A DNA stretch of 18,950 bases from Microcaldota archaeon (GTDB taxonomy: Archaea; Micrarchaeota; Micrarchaeia; Burarchaeales; Fermentimicrarchaeaceae): the NCBI GenBank assembly GCA_026396455.1, contig JAPLWT010000032.1, positions 1 through 18,950 on the forward strand, written 5' to 3'. Of this stretch, positions 6,019 through 12,665 are shown one piece after another. The notes under the pieces were generated by a model that saw only the letters and a program-made list of their open reading frames with translations, ran no database searches and was not told where the DNA came from. The position numbers and the translations under genes are program-made. The first letter of the stretch is position 1; each line of letters opens with the position of its first letter.

Positions 6019-7179
6019 ATGGGAATCAGAATAGAACTAAACAAACCGAGCAAGGAGCTCACAGTCAGTGAACCGGAGTCTGTCAGCTCATTGCAGAATG
6101 GGCATTACGGAGTGATGAGGAAGGGAGTGATACACCTATCTCTAGAAGAGGCTCTTTACCTGATGGATATACGGAATGCAAAATGTTATGATGAGCATTC
6201 CAACGAGCTGCTTTTCAATGATTTGGCCTACCTTTTATACTCAAAGAAGCTCATGGCGAGGTACTTCACTTATAAGGACTGGAGGGACAGGGGGCTGATG
6301 GTGAGGGAGATAGAAGAAGCCAAGGGCAACTATGGAAAAAATCCTGTTAAAAAATATCCTTCCGGCAAATTCAACCCCCCGAAGTGCAGCATAGAAGGGC
6401 TTTTCTTTCAGGACGATATGGTGACGATAATAGATGACGAAGTGGTGGGCAAAGAGCTATACGAGAACTACTGGCTGGGCCAGTTCGGGAGCTATAAGGC
6501 TGAGCAGAGAGGCAAGCTCTCCAAGCTGGACATATACGAGACTATTTTTATGTTGAGGCACTGCGGTCTGCACCTGAAGAACTCCAGCGAAAGAAAGATT
6601 CTGGCATACACCAAAAAGAGAAGAGCTGATTTCAGGTACATGTACGAAGTTTACGATGATTGGAGGCTGAGGGGCTTCATACTCAAGACGGGCTTCAAGT
6701 TCGGAACCCACTTCAGGGTGTACTTTCCAAAGGCATCGCCAACCAAGACTGGTGACGAGTGGGTTCATTCCAAACATGTAATACACATATTCCCCAGGAG
6801 CAGCAAGATGATAATTTCCGAGTGGGCCAGGGCAATAAGGGTCGCCCACAGCGTGAGGAAGACTTTCATACTCGCAATTCCAGGTGCCAAAAGGAAGGCA
6901 AAAGCAAAGTTGGATTTCCTCCTTTACCACAGGAAGAACGGCGGGGTGGAGGTACCTGGAAAGGATGACCCGAGCTTTGCCATGCTCTCCCTAAGCGAGG
7001 AGGAGCAGATTGGCGGTGCTGAGCTGGCTGAGGCAATTGACGCTGCCAAACGAATAGGTTTAGACCTTATCCTTGCTATAAGCGACAGGGAAACCTCTGT
7101 CACCTACTACCGGGTGAGGAGAATAGAGCTCCCTGGAAGCAAATACGAGTATTATGAGATAGAGTGGGAGCAGCCCTAA
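6019..7179 (+). CDS. endA: tRNA-splicing endonuclease, three-unit epsilon-2-like type
   Basis: This 386-residue enzyme cuts pre-tRNA at bulge-helix-bulge motifs. From ATG 6019, residues 35-103 form a first EndA-like N-terminal unit ('SLEEALYLMD' then 'YKDWRDRG') that stops before any catalytic core. Residues about 130-290 form a complete unit with 'DIYETIFMLR', 'VYDDWRLRGFILKTGFKFGTHFRVY' and the catalytic triad Y235, H250 and K281. Residues about 298-386 form a further C-terminal half-unit ending in beta strands 'VTYYRVRRIE' and 'YEYYEIEWEQP' with no triad. This alphaN-alpha-betaC order is that of the epsilon-2 enzyme described from ARMAN archaea, which acts as a homodimer. Two intron-bearing tRNA genes lie in the same window. 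The enzyme identity is secure; the epsilon-2 class is inferred from unit order. Confidence 0.93.
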   Translation: MGIRIELNKPSKELTVSEPESVSSLQNGHYGVMRKGVIHLSLEEALYLMDIRNAKCYDEHSNELLFNDLAYLLYSKKLMARYFTYKDWRDRGLMVREIEEAKGNYGKNPVKKYPSGKFNPPKCSIEGLFFQDDMVTIIDDEVVGKELYENYWLGQFGSYKAEQRGKLSKLDIYETIFMLRHCGLHLKNSSERKILAYTKKRRADFRYMYEVYDDWRLRGFILKTGFKFGTHFRVYFPKASPTKTGDEWVHSKHVIHIFPRSSKMIISEWARAIRVAHSVRKTFILAIPGAKRKAKAKLDFLLYHRKNGGVEVPGKDDPSFAMLSLSEEEQIGGAELAEAIDAAKRIGLDLILAISDRETSVTYYRVRRIELPGSKYEYYEIEWEQP

Positions 7180-7210
7180 ACTGTATGAATTATGCGCAAA
7201 GCTGGTTTGT

Positions 7211-7819
7211 ATGGCAGGAAAACTAATCTGTCTGGAGGGAATTGACGGTGCGGGCAAGGAGACGCAGCTCAAGCTTATTCTGAAAATGCTGAAAGGGAAG
7301 AGGGTGAGCGTGTGCAAGTACCCGGATGCGGATAGCACTTTTGGGAAAATCATTGACGCGTTCCTGAAAAAGAGGATAGAGCTGGACCCGCTCTCCCAGT
7401 TCTTCATCTACATGCTGGACATAGCAAAGGACCAGGGGGAGATAGCGAGGAAGCTGGAGAGTGGCGAGATCGTCATACTGAACAGGTATGCGTATTCAAC
7501 AATTGCCTACCAGTGCAGCAAGGGAATTCCGTTTGGGAAAGGAGTGGAGATGATTGAGTCGATGAATTTTGTGAAGCCGGATTTGGTTGTGCTGCTCGAT
7601 ATTCTGCCTGAAATTTCAATGGAGAGGAAGAGCAGGCAGAAGAAGATGGATAGGCACGAGGAGGATGCAAAACTTCTCAGAAAAGTCAGGGAGAATTACC
7701 TGAAGTTGCACGACATGAAGTTCCTTGCGAATAAATGGGTGAAGGTTGATGCAGAAGGAAAGCCTGGGGAGGTATTCGAGATAGTGAAGGGTTTTATAGG
7801 TCAGCTGCTTAAAGAATAG
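7211..7819 (+). CDS. tmk: thymidylate kinase (dTMP kinase)
   Basis: A 202-residue protein that phosphorylates dTMP to dTDP for DNA synthesis. The P-loop GIDGAGKE is at residues 10-17. The nucleotide-base/phosphate motif reads NRYAYS in place of the usual DRY..S; Asn in the first position is known in some branches of the family. The LID region has 'RKSRQKKMDRHE', and the 'KPDLVVLLD' strand is typical. Length is normal. It starts 31 bases after endA with no clear TATA box between, so cotranscription is likely. Its 3' end lies 5 bases before the tRNA-Glu gene, and the tRNA promoter probably lies inside its last codons. Confidence 0.93.
   Translation: MAGKLICLEGIDGAGKETQLKLILKMLKGKRVSVCKYPDADSTFGKIIDAFLKKRIELDPLSQFFIYMLDIAKDQGEIARKLESGEIVILNRYAYSTIAYQCSKGIPFGKGVEMIESMNFVKPDLVVLLDILPEISMERKSRQKKMDRHEEDAKLLRKVRENYLKLHDMKFLANKWVKVDAEGKPGEVFEIVKGFIGQLLKE
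7792..7798 (+). promoter_or_regulatory. candidate TATA box of tRNA-Glu, inside the tmk 3' end
   Basis: TTTTATA is centred about 30 bases before the tRNA 5' end at 7825. It overlaps the final codons of tmk, so the tRNA can be transcribed on its own despite the 5-base gap. Confidence 0.4.
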
Positions 7820-7824
7820 TCCGC

Positions 7825-7915
7825 GCTCCAGTCGTCTAGTCCGGTCAAGGATCCCGGCCTTTCGAGCTTATTGCAAGGAGAGCCGGCGACCCGGGTTCAA
7901 ATCCCGGCTGGAGCA
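7825..7915 (+). tRNA. tRNA-Glu(TTC) with 16-nt intron at 37/38
   Basis: The acceptor stem GCTCCAG/CTGGAGC (7825-7831 and 7908-7914) and discriminator A at 7915 are complete; CCA is not encoded. The T arm is CCGGG-TTCAAAT-CCCGG (7891-7907). The anticodon stem CCGGC (7854-7858) pairs with GCCGG (7882-7886) only after an intron at 7865-7880 is removed, giving loop CTTTCGA with anticodon TTC at 7861-7863. The precursor folds as a canonical bulge-helix-bulge: helix C32-T35 with AAGG, 5' bulge CG^A, 3' bulge AG^A, and an inner GC/GC helix closing the loop TTATT. Spliced length is 75 nt. Confidence 0.95.
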
Positions 7916-7937
7916 GTCCTGGAAATACTAGTGAAGA

Positions 7938-7945
7938 TTATATAA
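7938..7945 (+). promoter_or_regulatory. TATA box of the COG1395 regulator gene
   Basis: TTATATAA is centred about 27 bases before the ATG at 7968, between tRNA-Glu and the regulator. The spacing predicts a leaderless mRNA. Confidence 0.6.
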
Positions 7946-7967
7946 TTCCAGCGCCAAAAATACTCTC

Positions 7968-8855
7968 ATGAGGGAACAGCTTGTACAAGAGGTAGCGGAA
8001 GTGCTTCTCAACTGCAACTACCTCTCCGTGTTCTGCACGAGAATACACAGCTGCTTTGATATGCTTGCGAAGAGGGAGAGAGAGGCATTGCTTGTCAAGG
8101 TGCTGGAGAATGTGGATGCATTCACAAAGCAGCAGGCAGAGGATATGAGGAAAATTGCCGGCATGCTTTCCGGGAATGGTTTTATTGTTGGGGATAGGAC
8201 GAATGAATACAAGCTGGAGGATGGAGTGCTGTATGAGAGACATAAGGTTCCTGCGGGCAATATTAGAACTTTCAGAGGAATTGTTGAGGGGGATGAGTTC
8301 CCGAAAATTAGGAAGTTCAGGGAGCTGCTTGTGGATATTGACGAGGCAAAGATGGCGAGGGCTAGGGAAAAGTTAAAGCTTAGCCTGGAGGAGCTTTCAA
8401 AGAGGTCTGGGATCTCAAAGGGCACGCTTTACAGGTACGAGCATGGGAGGATATACGCGAGCGAGGAGAATGCCAGAAAGATTGAGGAGATACTCGGGAT
8501 GGAGCTGAGGAAGTTCATAGACCCCTTCGGGGGGAGGCAGAAATTCGTGAGCGAGGACACGCTCATCAGCATGCTGGGATTTGAGAGTGTGAAAACAAAA
8601 ACTGCTCCTTTTGATATTCTGGGAAAGGAGAGGAAGCTTCTTTTCGCGGGAGAGGAGGCGGATAGGAGAACAATGACGAAGAGGGCAGAGGTGTATTCGG
8701 ACATAATGGACGCGTTCGGCTCTGGCTCATGCTTCATACTCAACAGATGCAGCAAGGATAGCATAGCAGGCATACCTGTTGTGAGGAAGAACGAGATAAA
8801 GGAGATTAGCAAGGCAAGGGAGTTGATGAAGCTCATTGAGGAGAGGGGCGCTTAG
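7968..8855 (+). CDS. COG1395-type transcriptional regulator with XRE HTH domain
   Basis: A 295-residue archaeal regulator. The N-terminal domain (about 1-115) has the conserved 'SCFDMLAKR' motif at residues 28-36 followed by 'LLVKVLENVD', typical of archaeal COG1395 proteins and reminiscent of a nuclease-like fold. The Cro/C1-type helix-turn-helix lies at about 127-177, with 'LSLEELSKRSGISKGTLYRYE' as helices 2-3. The C-terminal domain (about 195-290) is of unknown role. Such proteins are called putative transcriptional regulators; DNA targets are not established. The gene stands alone, with its own TATA box and a gap of almost 190 bases after it. The family call is good. Confidence 0.88.
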   Translation: MREQLVQEVAEVLLNCNYLSVFCTRIHSCFDMLAKREREALLVKVLENVDAFTKQQAEDMRKIAGMLSGNGFIVGDRTNEYKLEDGVLYERHKVPAGNIRTFRGIVEGDEFPKIRKFRELLVDIDEAKMARAREKLKLSLEELSKRSGISKGTLYRYEHGRIYASEENARKIEEILGMELRKFIDPFGGRQKFVSEDTLISMLGFESVKTKTAPFDILGKERKLLFAGEEADRRTMTKRAEVYSDIMDAFGSGSCFILNRCSKDSIAGIPVVRKNEIKEISKARELMKLIEERGA

Positions 8856-8994
8856 GCTTCTGTTTGGATTTACTTGTTAGCCAGGTTACAAGCGCGGAGA
8901 AAAGTGCCACTAGTACCGTGCTTTCTAGTATCAAAAGATTATGTACAGCATCCCTCTTTTTTTGTGCAGGTCATGCATACTGCTTATTTTATGT

Positions 8995-9016
8995 GCAAAG
9001 CCTGCATGGGCTTTGC
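8995..9016. promoter_or_regulatory. inverted repeat upstream of TATA box, candidate operator
   Basis: GCAAAGCC and GGCTTTGC form a perfect 8-bp inverted repeat around the 6-base centre TGCATG, and it abuts the TATA box at 9017. The left arm is part of an 11-base sequence, TGTGCAAAGCC (8992-9002), that recurs at 9449-9459 upstream of the thermosome TATA box. It could be a regulator binding site or a hairpin; position favours an operator. Confidence 0.45.
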
Positions 9017-9025
9017 TTTAAATAC
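9017..9025 (+). promoter_or_regulatory. TATA box upstream of the small frames at 9044
   Basis: TTTAAATAC is centred about 23-30 bases before a cluster of possible start codons (ATG 9044, GTG 9047, ATG 9050, ATG 9056). A leaderless transcript beginning near 9046 is predicted. This shows that something in 9044-9402 is probably transcribed. Confidence 0.5.
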
Positions 9026-9043
9026 CAAAAATGAGCAATTTAT

Positions 9044-9187
9044 ATGGTGATGCTTATGGCAGCTTTGAAAACAACTGAAGGGCAGCCGAAAATCTTAGGT
9101 ATGGAACTTACGAAGGATTTGCGCGGCGAGTGGCATGGGGAATTGTCTGCAACTGCGAGGCGTATCTCAAGGAAGAGGGGACTTTGA
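9044..9187 (+). CDS. possible small protein of 47 residues, unknown
   Basis: An open frame from ATG 9044 (or 9050, 9056) to TGA 9185-9187. The product is polar and basic toward its end ('TARRISRKRGL'), with no recognisable domain. It is well placed behind the TATA box at 9017 for leaderless translation. It overlaps the next frame by 58 bases in a different phase. Its arginine codons include CGC and CGT, while neighbouring strong genes prefer AGG/AGA, which weakens the case after about 9120. It may be the true start of the downstream gene before a frameshift. Confidence 0.35.
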   Translation: MVMLMAALKTTEGQPKILGMELTKDLRGEWHGELSATARRISRKRGL

Positions 9188-9402
9188 ACAAGCGGTGGAA
9201 GGTGCTGTTAACCAACAGGAACGAAATGAGCTACCTGGAGAGAGAGTTCGACAAGGTGAAGCTGGAGAAAGAGTTGAATGAGTTCCTGCACACGAAGCAG
9301 GGCAAGGAATGGCTGGAGACCGAGAGGTGCAGCAAGGATGAGAAACAGATGATAAGGGCGGTAAGGGGGGAGGACACATTCAAGCCCCTTATGAGAAAAT
9401 AG
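9130..9402 (+). CDS. small acidic/basic helical protein of unknown function
   Basis: A frame of up to 90 residues from GTG 9130, rich in Lys, Glu and Leu; residues 34-60 are strongly helical and charged ('LEREFDKVKLEKELNEF'). Codon choice (AAG, GAG, CTG) from about 9145 onward closely resembles that of the thermosome gene, which supports real coding. The start is uncertain. The frame is open back to 9079, no good ribosome site precedes GTG 9130, and an internal ATG at 9226 would give only 58 residues. I recognise no family. It lies between a TATA box and palindrome and the thermosome promoter. It could be a separate gene translated after the 9044 frame, or the main body of a frameshifted gene. 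Confidence 0.5.
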   Translation: MAWGIVCNCEAYLKEEGTLNKRWKVLLTNRNEMSYLEREFDKVKLEKELNEFLHTKQGKEWLETERCSKDEKQMIRAVRGEDTFKPLMRK

Positions 9403-9448
9403 GCAGTCAGTATAAACCTATCAAAAACAACCCGCGCATCCTCATTTG

Positions 9449-9459
9449 TGTGCAAAGCC
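9449..9459 (+). repeat. second copy of the 11-base element, upstream of the thermosome
   Basis: TGTGCAAAGCC recurs here exactly as at 8992-9002. It ends 17 bases before the TTTAAAT of the thermosome promoter; the first copy ends 14 bases before its own TTTAAAT. The second copy lacks the full inverted-repeat partner. Confidence 0.5.
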
Positions 9460-9474
9460 GAGTGTAAGATAAGC

Positions 9475-9508
9475 TTTTTAAATTTATATGCATATATATA
9501 CATTAAAA
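9475..9508 (+). promoter_or_regulatory. thermosome promoter region
   Basis: A long AT-rich tract holds two overlapping TATA candidates, TTTTTAAATTTATA (9475-9488) and CATATATATACATTAAA (from 9491), with a perfect 12-bp palindrome TATATGCATATA at 9485-9496 between them. The first would give a leader of about 40 bases and the second about 25. Unlike most genes here, this mRNA is leadered, matching the strong ribosome site at 9534. The palindrome is a possible repressor site. Confidence 0.55.
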
Positions 9509-9533
9509 ATGCTAGTTGCATTAAGCTAAAATT

Positions 9534-9539
9534 GGAGGT
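9534..9539 (+). promoter_or_regulatory. ribosome binding site deciding the thermosome start
   Basis: GGAGGT lies 7 bases before ATG 9547. It rules out the longer frame that opens at 9448, whose extra residues are encoded by the AT-rich promoter tract. Confidence 0.8.
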
Positions 9540-9546
9540 AGATAAG

Positions 9547-11211
9547 ATGGTTACAGAAGCACAAATGGGAGGAGAACGTGTGCTCATCCTTCCTGAGGGA
9601 GCAAGCAGGCTTCTTGGGAGAGATGCGCAGCGGACAAACATAGCAGTCGCGTATGCGATTGGGAATGCTGTGAGGACAACCCTGGGTCCAAGGGGAATGG
9701 ACAAGATGCTGGTAAGCGAAATGGGAGACATAGTGATAACCAACGACGGTGCAACAATTCTGGAAGAGATGAATGTGGAGCACCCGGCAGCGAAAATAAT
9801 GGTGGAGATAGCCAAGACGCAGGACAAGGAAGTTGGCGATGGGACAACCACTGCGGTTATGCTTGGTGGAGAGCTGCTCAAGAGGGCTGGTGACTTGCTA
9901 GACCAGAACATACACGCAAGCACTGTGATAAAGGGTTACAAGGGAGCGGCAGCGTACTGCGAGAAGATGCTGAGGGATATCAGCTACAAGGTGACTCTGG
10001 AGGACACGGATACCTTGGAGAAGATTGCTTCTATTTCGATGGGCTCAAAGACTGTTGGCTTTGGGAAGGCGAAGGACAAGCTGGGAAAGCTGGTCGTGAG
10101 CGCAGTGAGGCAGGTTGCAGAGAAGAAAGATGGAAAGATTGTGATAGATGATGACTTCATAAAGGTGGAGAAGAAGGAGGGCGGAGATTTGGACGACACG
10201 CAGCTCATAAACGGCGTGCTTGTTGACAAGGAGATAGCGCACCCGGGAATGCCAAAGAAAGTGGAGAGTGCAAGAATTGCTCTTGTAGACTCTGCACTGG
10301 AGATTGAGAAGACAGAAACGGATGCAAAGATACAGATAACGTCTCCTGAGCAGATGGAATCGTTTCTTAAGCAGGAAGAGAAGATGCTGAGGGAGATGGT
10401 GGACAAAATAGTCGCAAGCGGAGCAAATGTCGTGTTCTGCCAGAAGGGAATTGATGATGTGGCGCAGCACTTCCTTGCAAAGAAGGGTATAGTTGCAGTG
10501 AGGAGGGTGAAGAAGAGCGACATGGAGAAGCTTGCAAAGGCAACCGGTGCAAAGCTTGCAACCAGCCTGGACGACCTAAGCGCGAAGGATTTGGGTTACG
10601 CGGGATTGGTTGAGGAGAGAAAGATTGCCGGCGAGCAGATGGTGTTTGTGGAGAAATGCAAAGACCCCAAGAGCGTGACAATATTCGTAAGAGCAAGCAC
10701 AGAGCACGTTGTGAATGAGGGGGAGAGAGCCATAGTTGATGGAATCGGGGCAGTGAGCAGCGCCATTGAGGAGGGAGAGTACGTTGCAGGGGGAGGCAGC
10801 ATAGAGATGCACATGGCAGTGGAGCTAAGGAAATACGCAACGGAGATTGGCGGAAGGGAGCAGCTGGCAATACAGGCATTCGCAGATGCGCTTGAGGTTG
10901 TTCCAAGGACTCTTGCGGAGAGCGCAGGAATGGATGCCATAGATACATTGGTTGAGCTCAGGACGAGGCACAAGAAGGCGGATGGAAGAGACATAGGAGT
11001 GGACGTGTATAACGGCAAAGTTGCGGATATGAAGAAGTTGGGAGTGATAGAGCCAACCAAGGTGAAAACTCAAGCAATCGCAAGCGCGAGCGAGGCTGCG
11101 GCAATGCTGCTGAGAATAGACGACATGATAAGTTCCAAAGGAAAAGCCCACATGGGTCCAGGAGGTCCGGGAGGGATGCCGGGCGGAATGGGCGGCGGGG
11201 ACTACGAGTAG
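9547..11211 (+). CDS. thsA: thermosome subunit (group II chaperonin)
   Basis: A 554-residue subunit of the double-ring archaeal chaperonin, which refolds cytosolic proteins using ATP. Visible family features: 'RTTLGPRGMDKMLV' and 'ITNDGATILEEM' in the N-terminal equatorial part, the nucleotide motif GDGTTT in 'DKEVGDGTTTAVML', the apical-domain 'CQKGIDDVAQHFLAKKGI', and 'GGGSIEMHMAVELR' in the C-terminal equatorial part. The tail is the usual flexible Gly-Gly-Met repeat ending in acidic residues. Length and all blocks are complete. The gene is monocistronic: its own promoter upstream and a T-rich terminator directly after the stop. The alpha or beta subunit type cannot be decided here, and no second subunit gene is in the window. 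Confidence 0.97.
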   Translation: MVTEAQMGGERVLILPEGASRLLGRDAQRTNIAVAYAIGNAVRTTLGPRGMDKMLVSEMGDIVITNDGATILEEMNVEHPAAKIMVEIAKTQDKEVGDGTTTAVMLGGELLKRAGDLLDQNIHASTVIKGYKGAAAYCEKMLRDISYKVTLEDTDTLEKIASISMGSKTVGFGKAKDKLGKLVVSAVRQVAEKKDGKIVIDDDFIKVEKKEGGDLDDTQLINGVLVDKEIAHPGMPKKVESARIALVDSALEIEKTETDAKIQITSPEQMESFLKQEEKMLREMVDKIVASGANVVFCQKGIDDVAQHFLAKKGIVAVRRVKKSDMEKLAKATGAKLATSLDDLSAKDLGYAGLVEERKIAGEQMVFVEKCKDPKSVTIFVRASTEHVVNEGERAIVDGIGAVSSAIEEGEYVAGGGSIEMHMAVELRKYATEIGGREQLAIQAFADALEVVPRTLAESAGMDAIDTLVELRTRHKKADGRDIGVDVYNGKVADMKKLGVIEPTKVKTQAIASASEAAAMLLRIDDMISSKGKAHMGPGGPGGMPGGMGGGDYE

Positions 11212-11240
11212 TTTCTTTCTTTTTTTTATTTTTATTTTTA
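11212..11240 (+). terminator. T-rich terminator after the thermosome
   Basis: Immediately after the TAG, the plus strand is almost entirely T in several runs, the longest being eight or more, with no stem-loop. Archaeal RNA polymerase terminates on such runs. It separates the thermosome from the convergent minus-strand GNAT gene ending at 11248. Confidence 0.7.
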
Positions 11241-11247
11241 TCAAGCT

Positions 11248-11886
11248 TTATGTCAGTTCTACTGTATCCTTGATATCATTGATAAATAGATTCAACAGTC
11301 CATCATTTTTATCCCGGTTGTACAGTTCTTTGTATATCTGGTAGATTAATTTCTTGACTGAACCACCATCTATTTTTCCGTTATTATAATTTGGTAAAAT
11401 CAGTATGATCATCTCGGTTGGAGAATCCTCTCCGGATAACGCAGGGAGGATGTATCTGACACCTTTCATTTCTTTAGCTCCAAGCTTCTTATAAAAATTA
11501 AGCCTTCTTCTTCGCTGTTCTTTGTTATCCCCGTAGTTTGGATTCTCAACTTCTAAAATCAGGTATTTATTCGGTTTATTTTTCCCTAATGATTTAATTA
11601 AAGTTTTGACAAATTCTGCTCCTACGCCCTGGTTTTGGTAATGCCTGTCTGTTGCCATATAGTCAAAGAGGATGAAATTGGTGTTTTTTAATGGGTACAG
11701 CAGAGACATGAAAACTGCTTTATGCCCCAATTTTCCCACGTATAGCTGAGAGCGCTCATCCTTCAGTCTTTGTTTTATTGTATCAACAGGATGTCGCTCG
11801 TTTGGTGGAAAAGATTCGGAGTATATCCTCATCGCTTCTTTAAAATCGCTATGATTTACGTCCTTAATTTCTACGAACTCGACCAT
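11248..11886 (-). CDS. GNAT family N-acetyltransferase
   Basis: A 212-residue protein with the GNAT fold. The acetyl-CoA binding motif A is 'DYMATDRHYQNQGVGAEFVKTLI', with the pyrophosphate loop Q-N-Q-G-V-G. Upstream, 'YSESFPPNERHP' resembles the N-terminal substrate region, and 'NFYKKLGAKE' is the usual late motif. About 60 residues follow the core; their role is unknown. I chose ATG 11886 over the TTG at 11901 because GGAAGGA lies 6 bases before the ATG. The gene follows the IMPase-family gene by 16 bases and is probably cotranscribed. It is clearly AT-richer than its neighbours (a sampled 60-base line has 20 G+C, against 30 in a sampled line of the IMPase gene), suggesting recent acquisition. 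The substrate is unknown. Confidence 0.85.
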   Translation of the reverse strand: MVEFVEIKDVNHSDFKEAMRIYSESFPPNERHPVDTIKQRLKDERSQLYVGKLGHKAVFMSLLYPLKNTNFILFDYMATDRHYQNQGVGAEFVKTLIKSLGKNKPNKYLILEVENPNYGDNKEQRRRRLNFYKKLGAKEMKGVRYILPALSGEDSPTEMIILILPNYNNGKIDGGSVKKLIYQIYKELYNRDKNDGLLNLFINDIKDTVELT

Positions 11887-11902
11887 AACATTTCCTTCCA
11901 AG

Positions 11903-12652
11903 TCACTTAGTGTACTTCAGAAGTTTCTTTGAAAGAGTTTTGTTTGACGCAATAATTGTTCTATCATGGAGCTGCCAGGGTTTTCCTTTGAAGTTTATCA
12001 CATCCCCACCTGCCTCCTTTATCACAACATAGGCAGCCGCTGCATCCCAGGGTTGAATGTCATTGTGGACATAGGCTTGAAACCTGTCCAGAGCAGTATC
12101 AACCAAGCCTCGGCTTGCAGCACCCATGATGCGCACAGCGCGCGTGACAGGCAGGAGTGATTTCAGCCTTCCCACTATCTGCCTGCTCCTCTCATGCCCC
12201 AGATCCGTTGCAACTAGGCAGTTTATGAGCTTGCTCTCGCTGCCAATTCTTATCCTCCTTCCGTTTATGTAAGCGCCTTTTCCTTTCTCCGCATACATGA
12301 AGTCGTTCTGGTAGGGATCGAACACAACCCCGAGAATCAACTGCTCTTTAAAGGCAAGCCCTATGGAAACGGCGAAGTATGGGAGACCTGCAGCATAGTT
12401 GACAGTTCCGTCTACTGGGTCGATAACCCAGAGGTAGTCTGATTTTCCTTTGTGGATACCGGTCTCCTCTGCGAGTATTCCGTGCTCTGGGAATGCATGC
12501 TCAATCTCGTTTATCAGGAACTCCTCGATCTCGGTGTCGGCAACTGTGACGATGTCCTGCTTGGACTTGAAGCTCACCTTGCCGATCCTTCTGAAATGCT
12601 TTAGGGAAATTTTACCTGCGTTCTCCGCAATTTTCAGCACGAAATCCAACAT
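11903..12652 (-). CDS. inositol monophosphatase family sugar phosphatase
   Basis: A 249-residue Mg-dependent phosphatase. Metal-binding motifs are complete: E62-E63 in 'AEETG', D78 and D81 in 'DPVDGT', and D203 in 'PWDAAA'. Archaeal members of this family often act on both inositol-1-phosphate and fructose-1,6-bisphosphate, so a role in gluconeogenesis or inositol lipid synthesis is plausible, but the sequence does not decide between them. Length is normal. The gene starts 13 bases after the tRNA-Arg gene and runs in the same direction, followed closely by the GNAT gene. Confidence 0.92.
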   Translation of the reverse strand: MLDFVLKIAENAGKISLKHFRRIGKVSFKSKQDIVTVADTEIEEFLINEIEHAFPEHGILAEETGIHKGKSDYLWVIDPVDGTVNYAAGLPYFAVSIGLAFKEQLILGVVFDPYQNDFMYAEKGKGAYINGRRIRIGSESKLINCLVATDLGHERSRQIVGRLKSLLPVTRAVRIMGAASRGLVDTALDRFQAYVHNDIQPWDAAAAYVVIKEAGGDVINFKGKPWQLHDRTIIASNKTLSKKLLKYTK

Positions 12653-12665
12653 GTATACACCTGAG

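Larger units (their letters stand above)
8856..9043. other. intergenic stretch with a palindrome, no clear gene
   Basis: These 188 bases separate the COG1395 gene from the small reading frames at 9044. They contain a T-run at 8956-8963, a perfect 8-bp inverted repeat at 8995-9016, and a TATA box at 9017. I found no tRNA or recognisable small RNA. On the minus strand a short frame at 8833-8934 would encode one hydrophobic helix with a basic tail, but it lacks a good start. Confidence 0.6.

Noticed and set aside
9448..9546. 33-residue N-terminal extension of the thermosome frame
   Set aside because: It is encoded by the AT-rich promoter tract, and GGAGGT marks ATG 9547 as the start.
10367..10948. 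Long antisense frames across the thermosome and other strong genes
   Set aside because: They are shadows of codon bias in the sense genes; their products have no domain and biased composition.
11146..11208. Low-complexity Gly/Met-rich repeat
   Set aside because: It is the ordinary C-terminal GGM tail of group II chaperonins.
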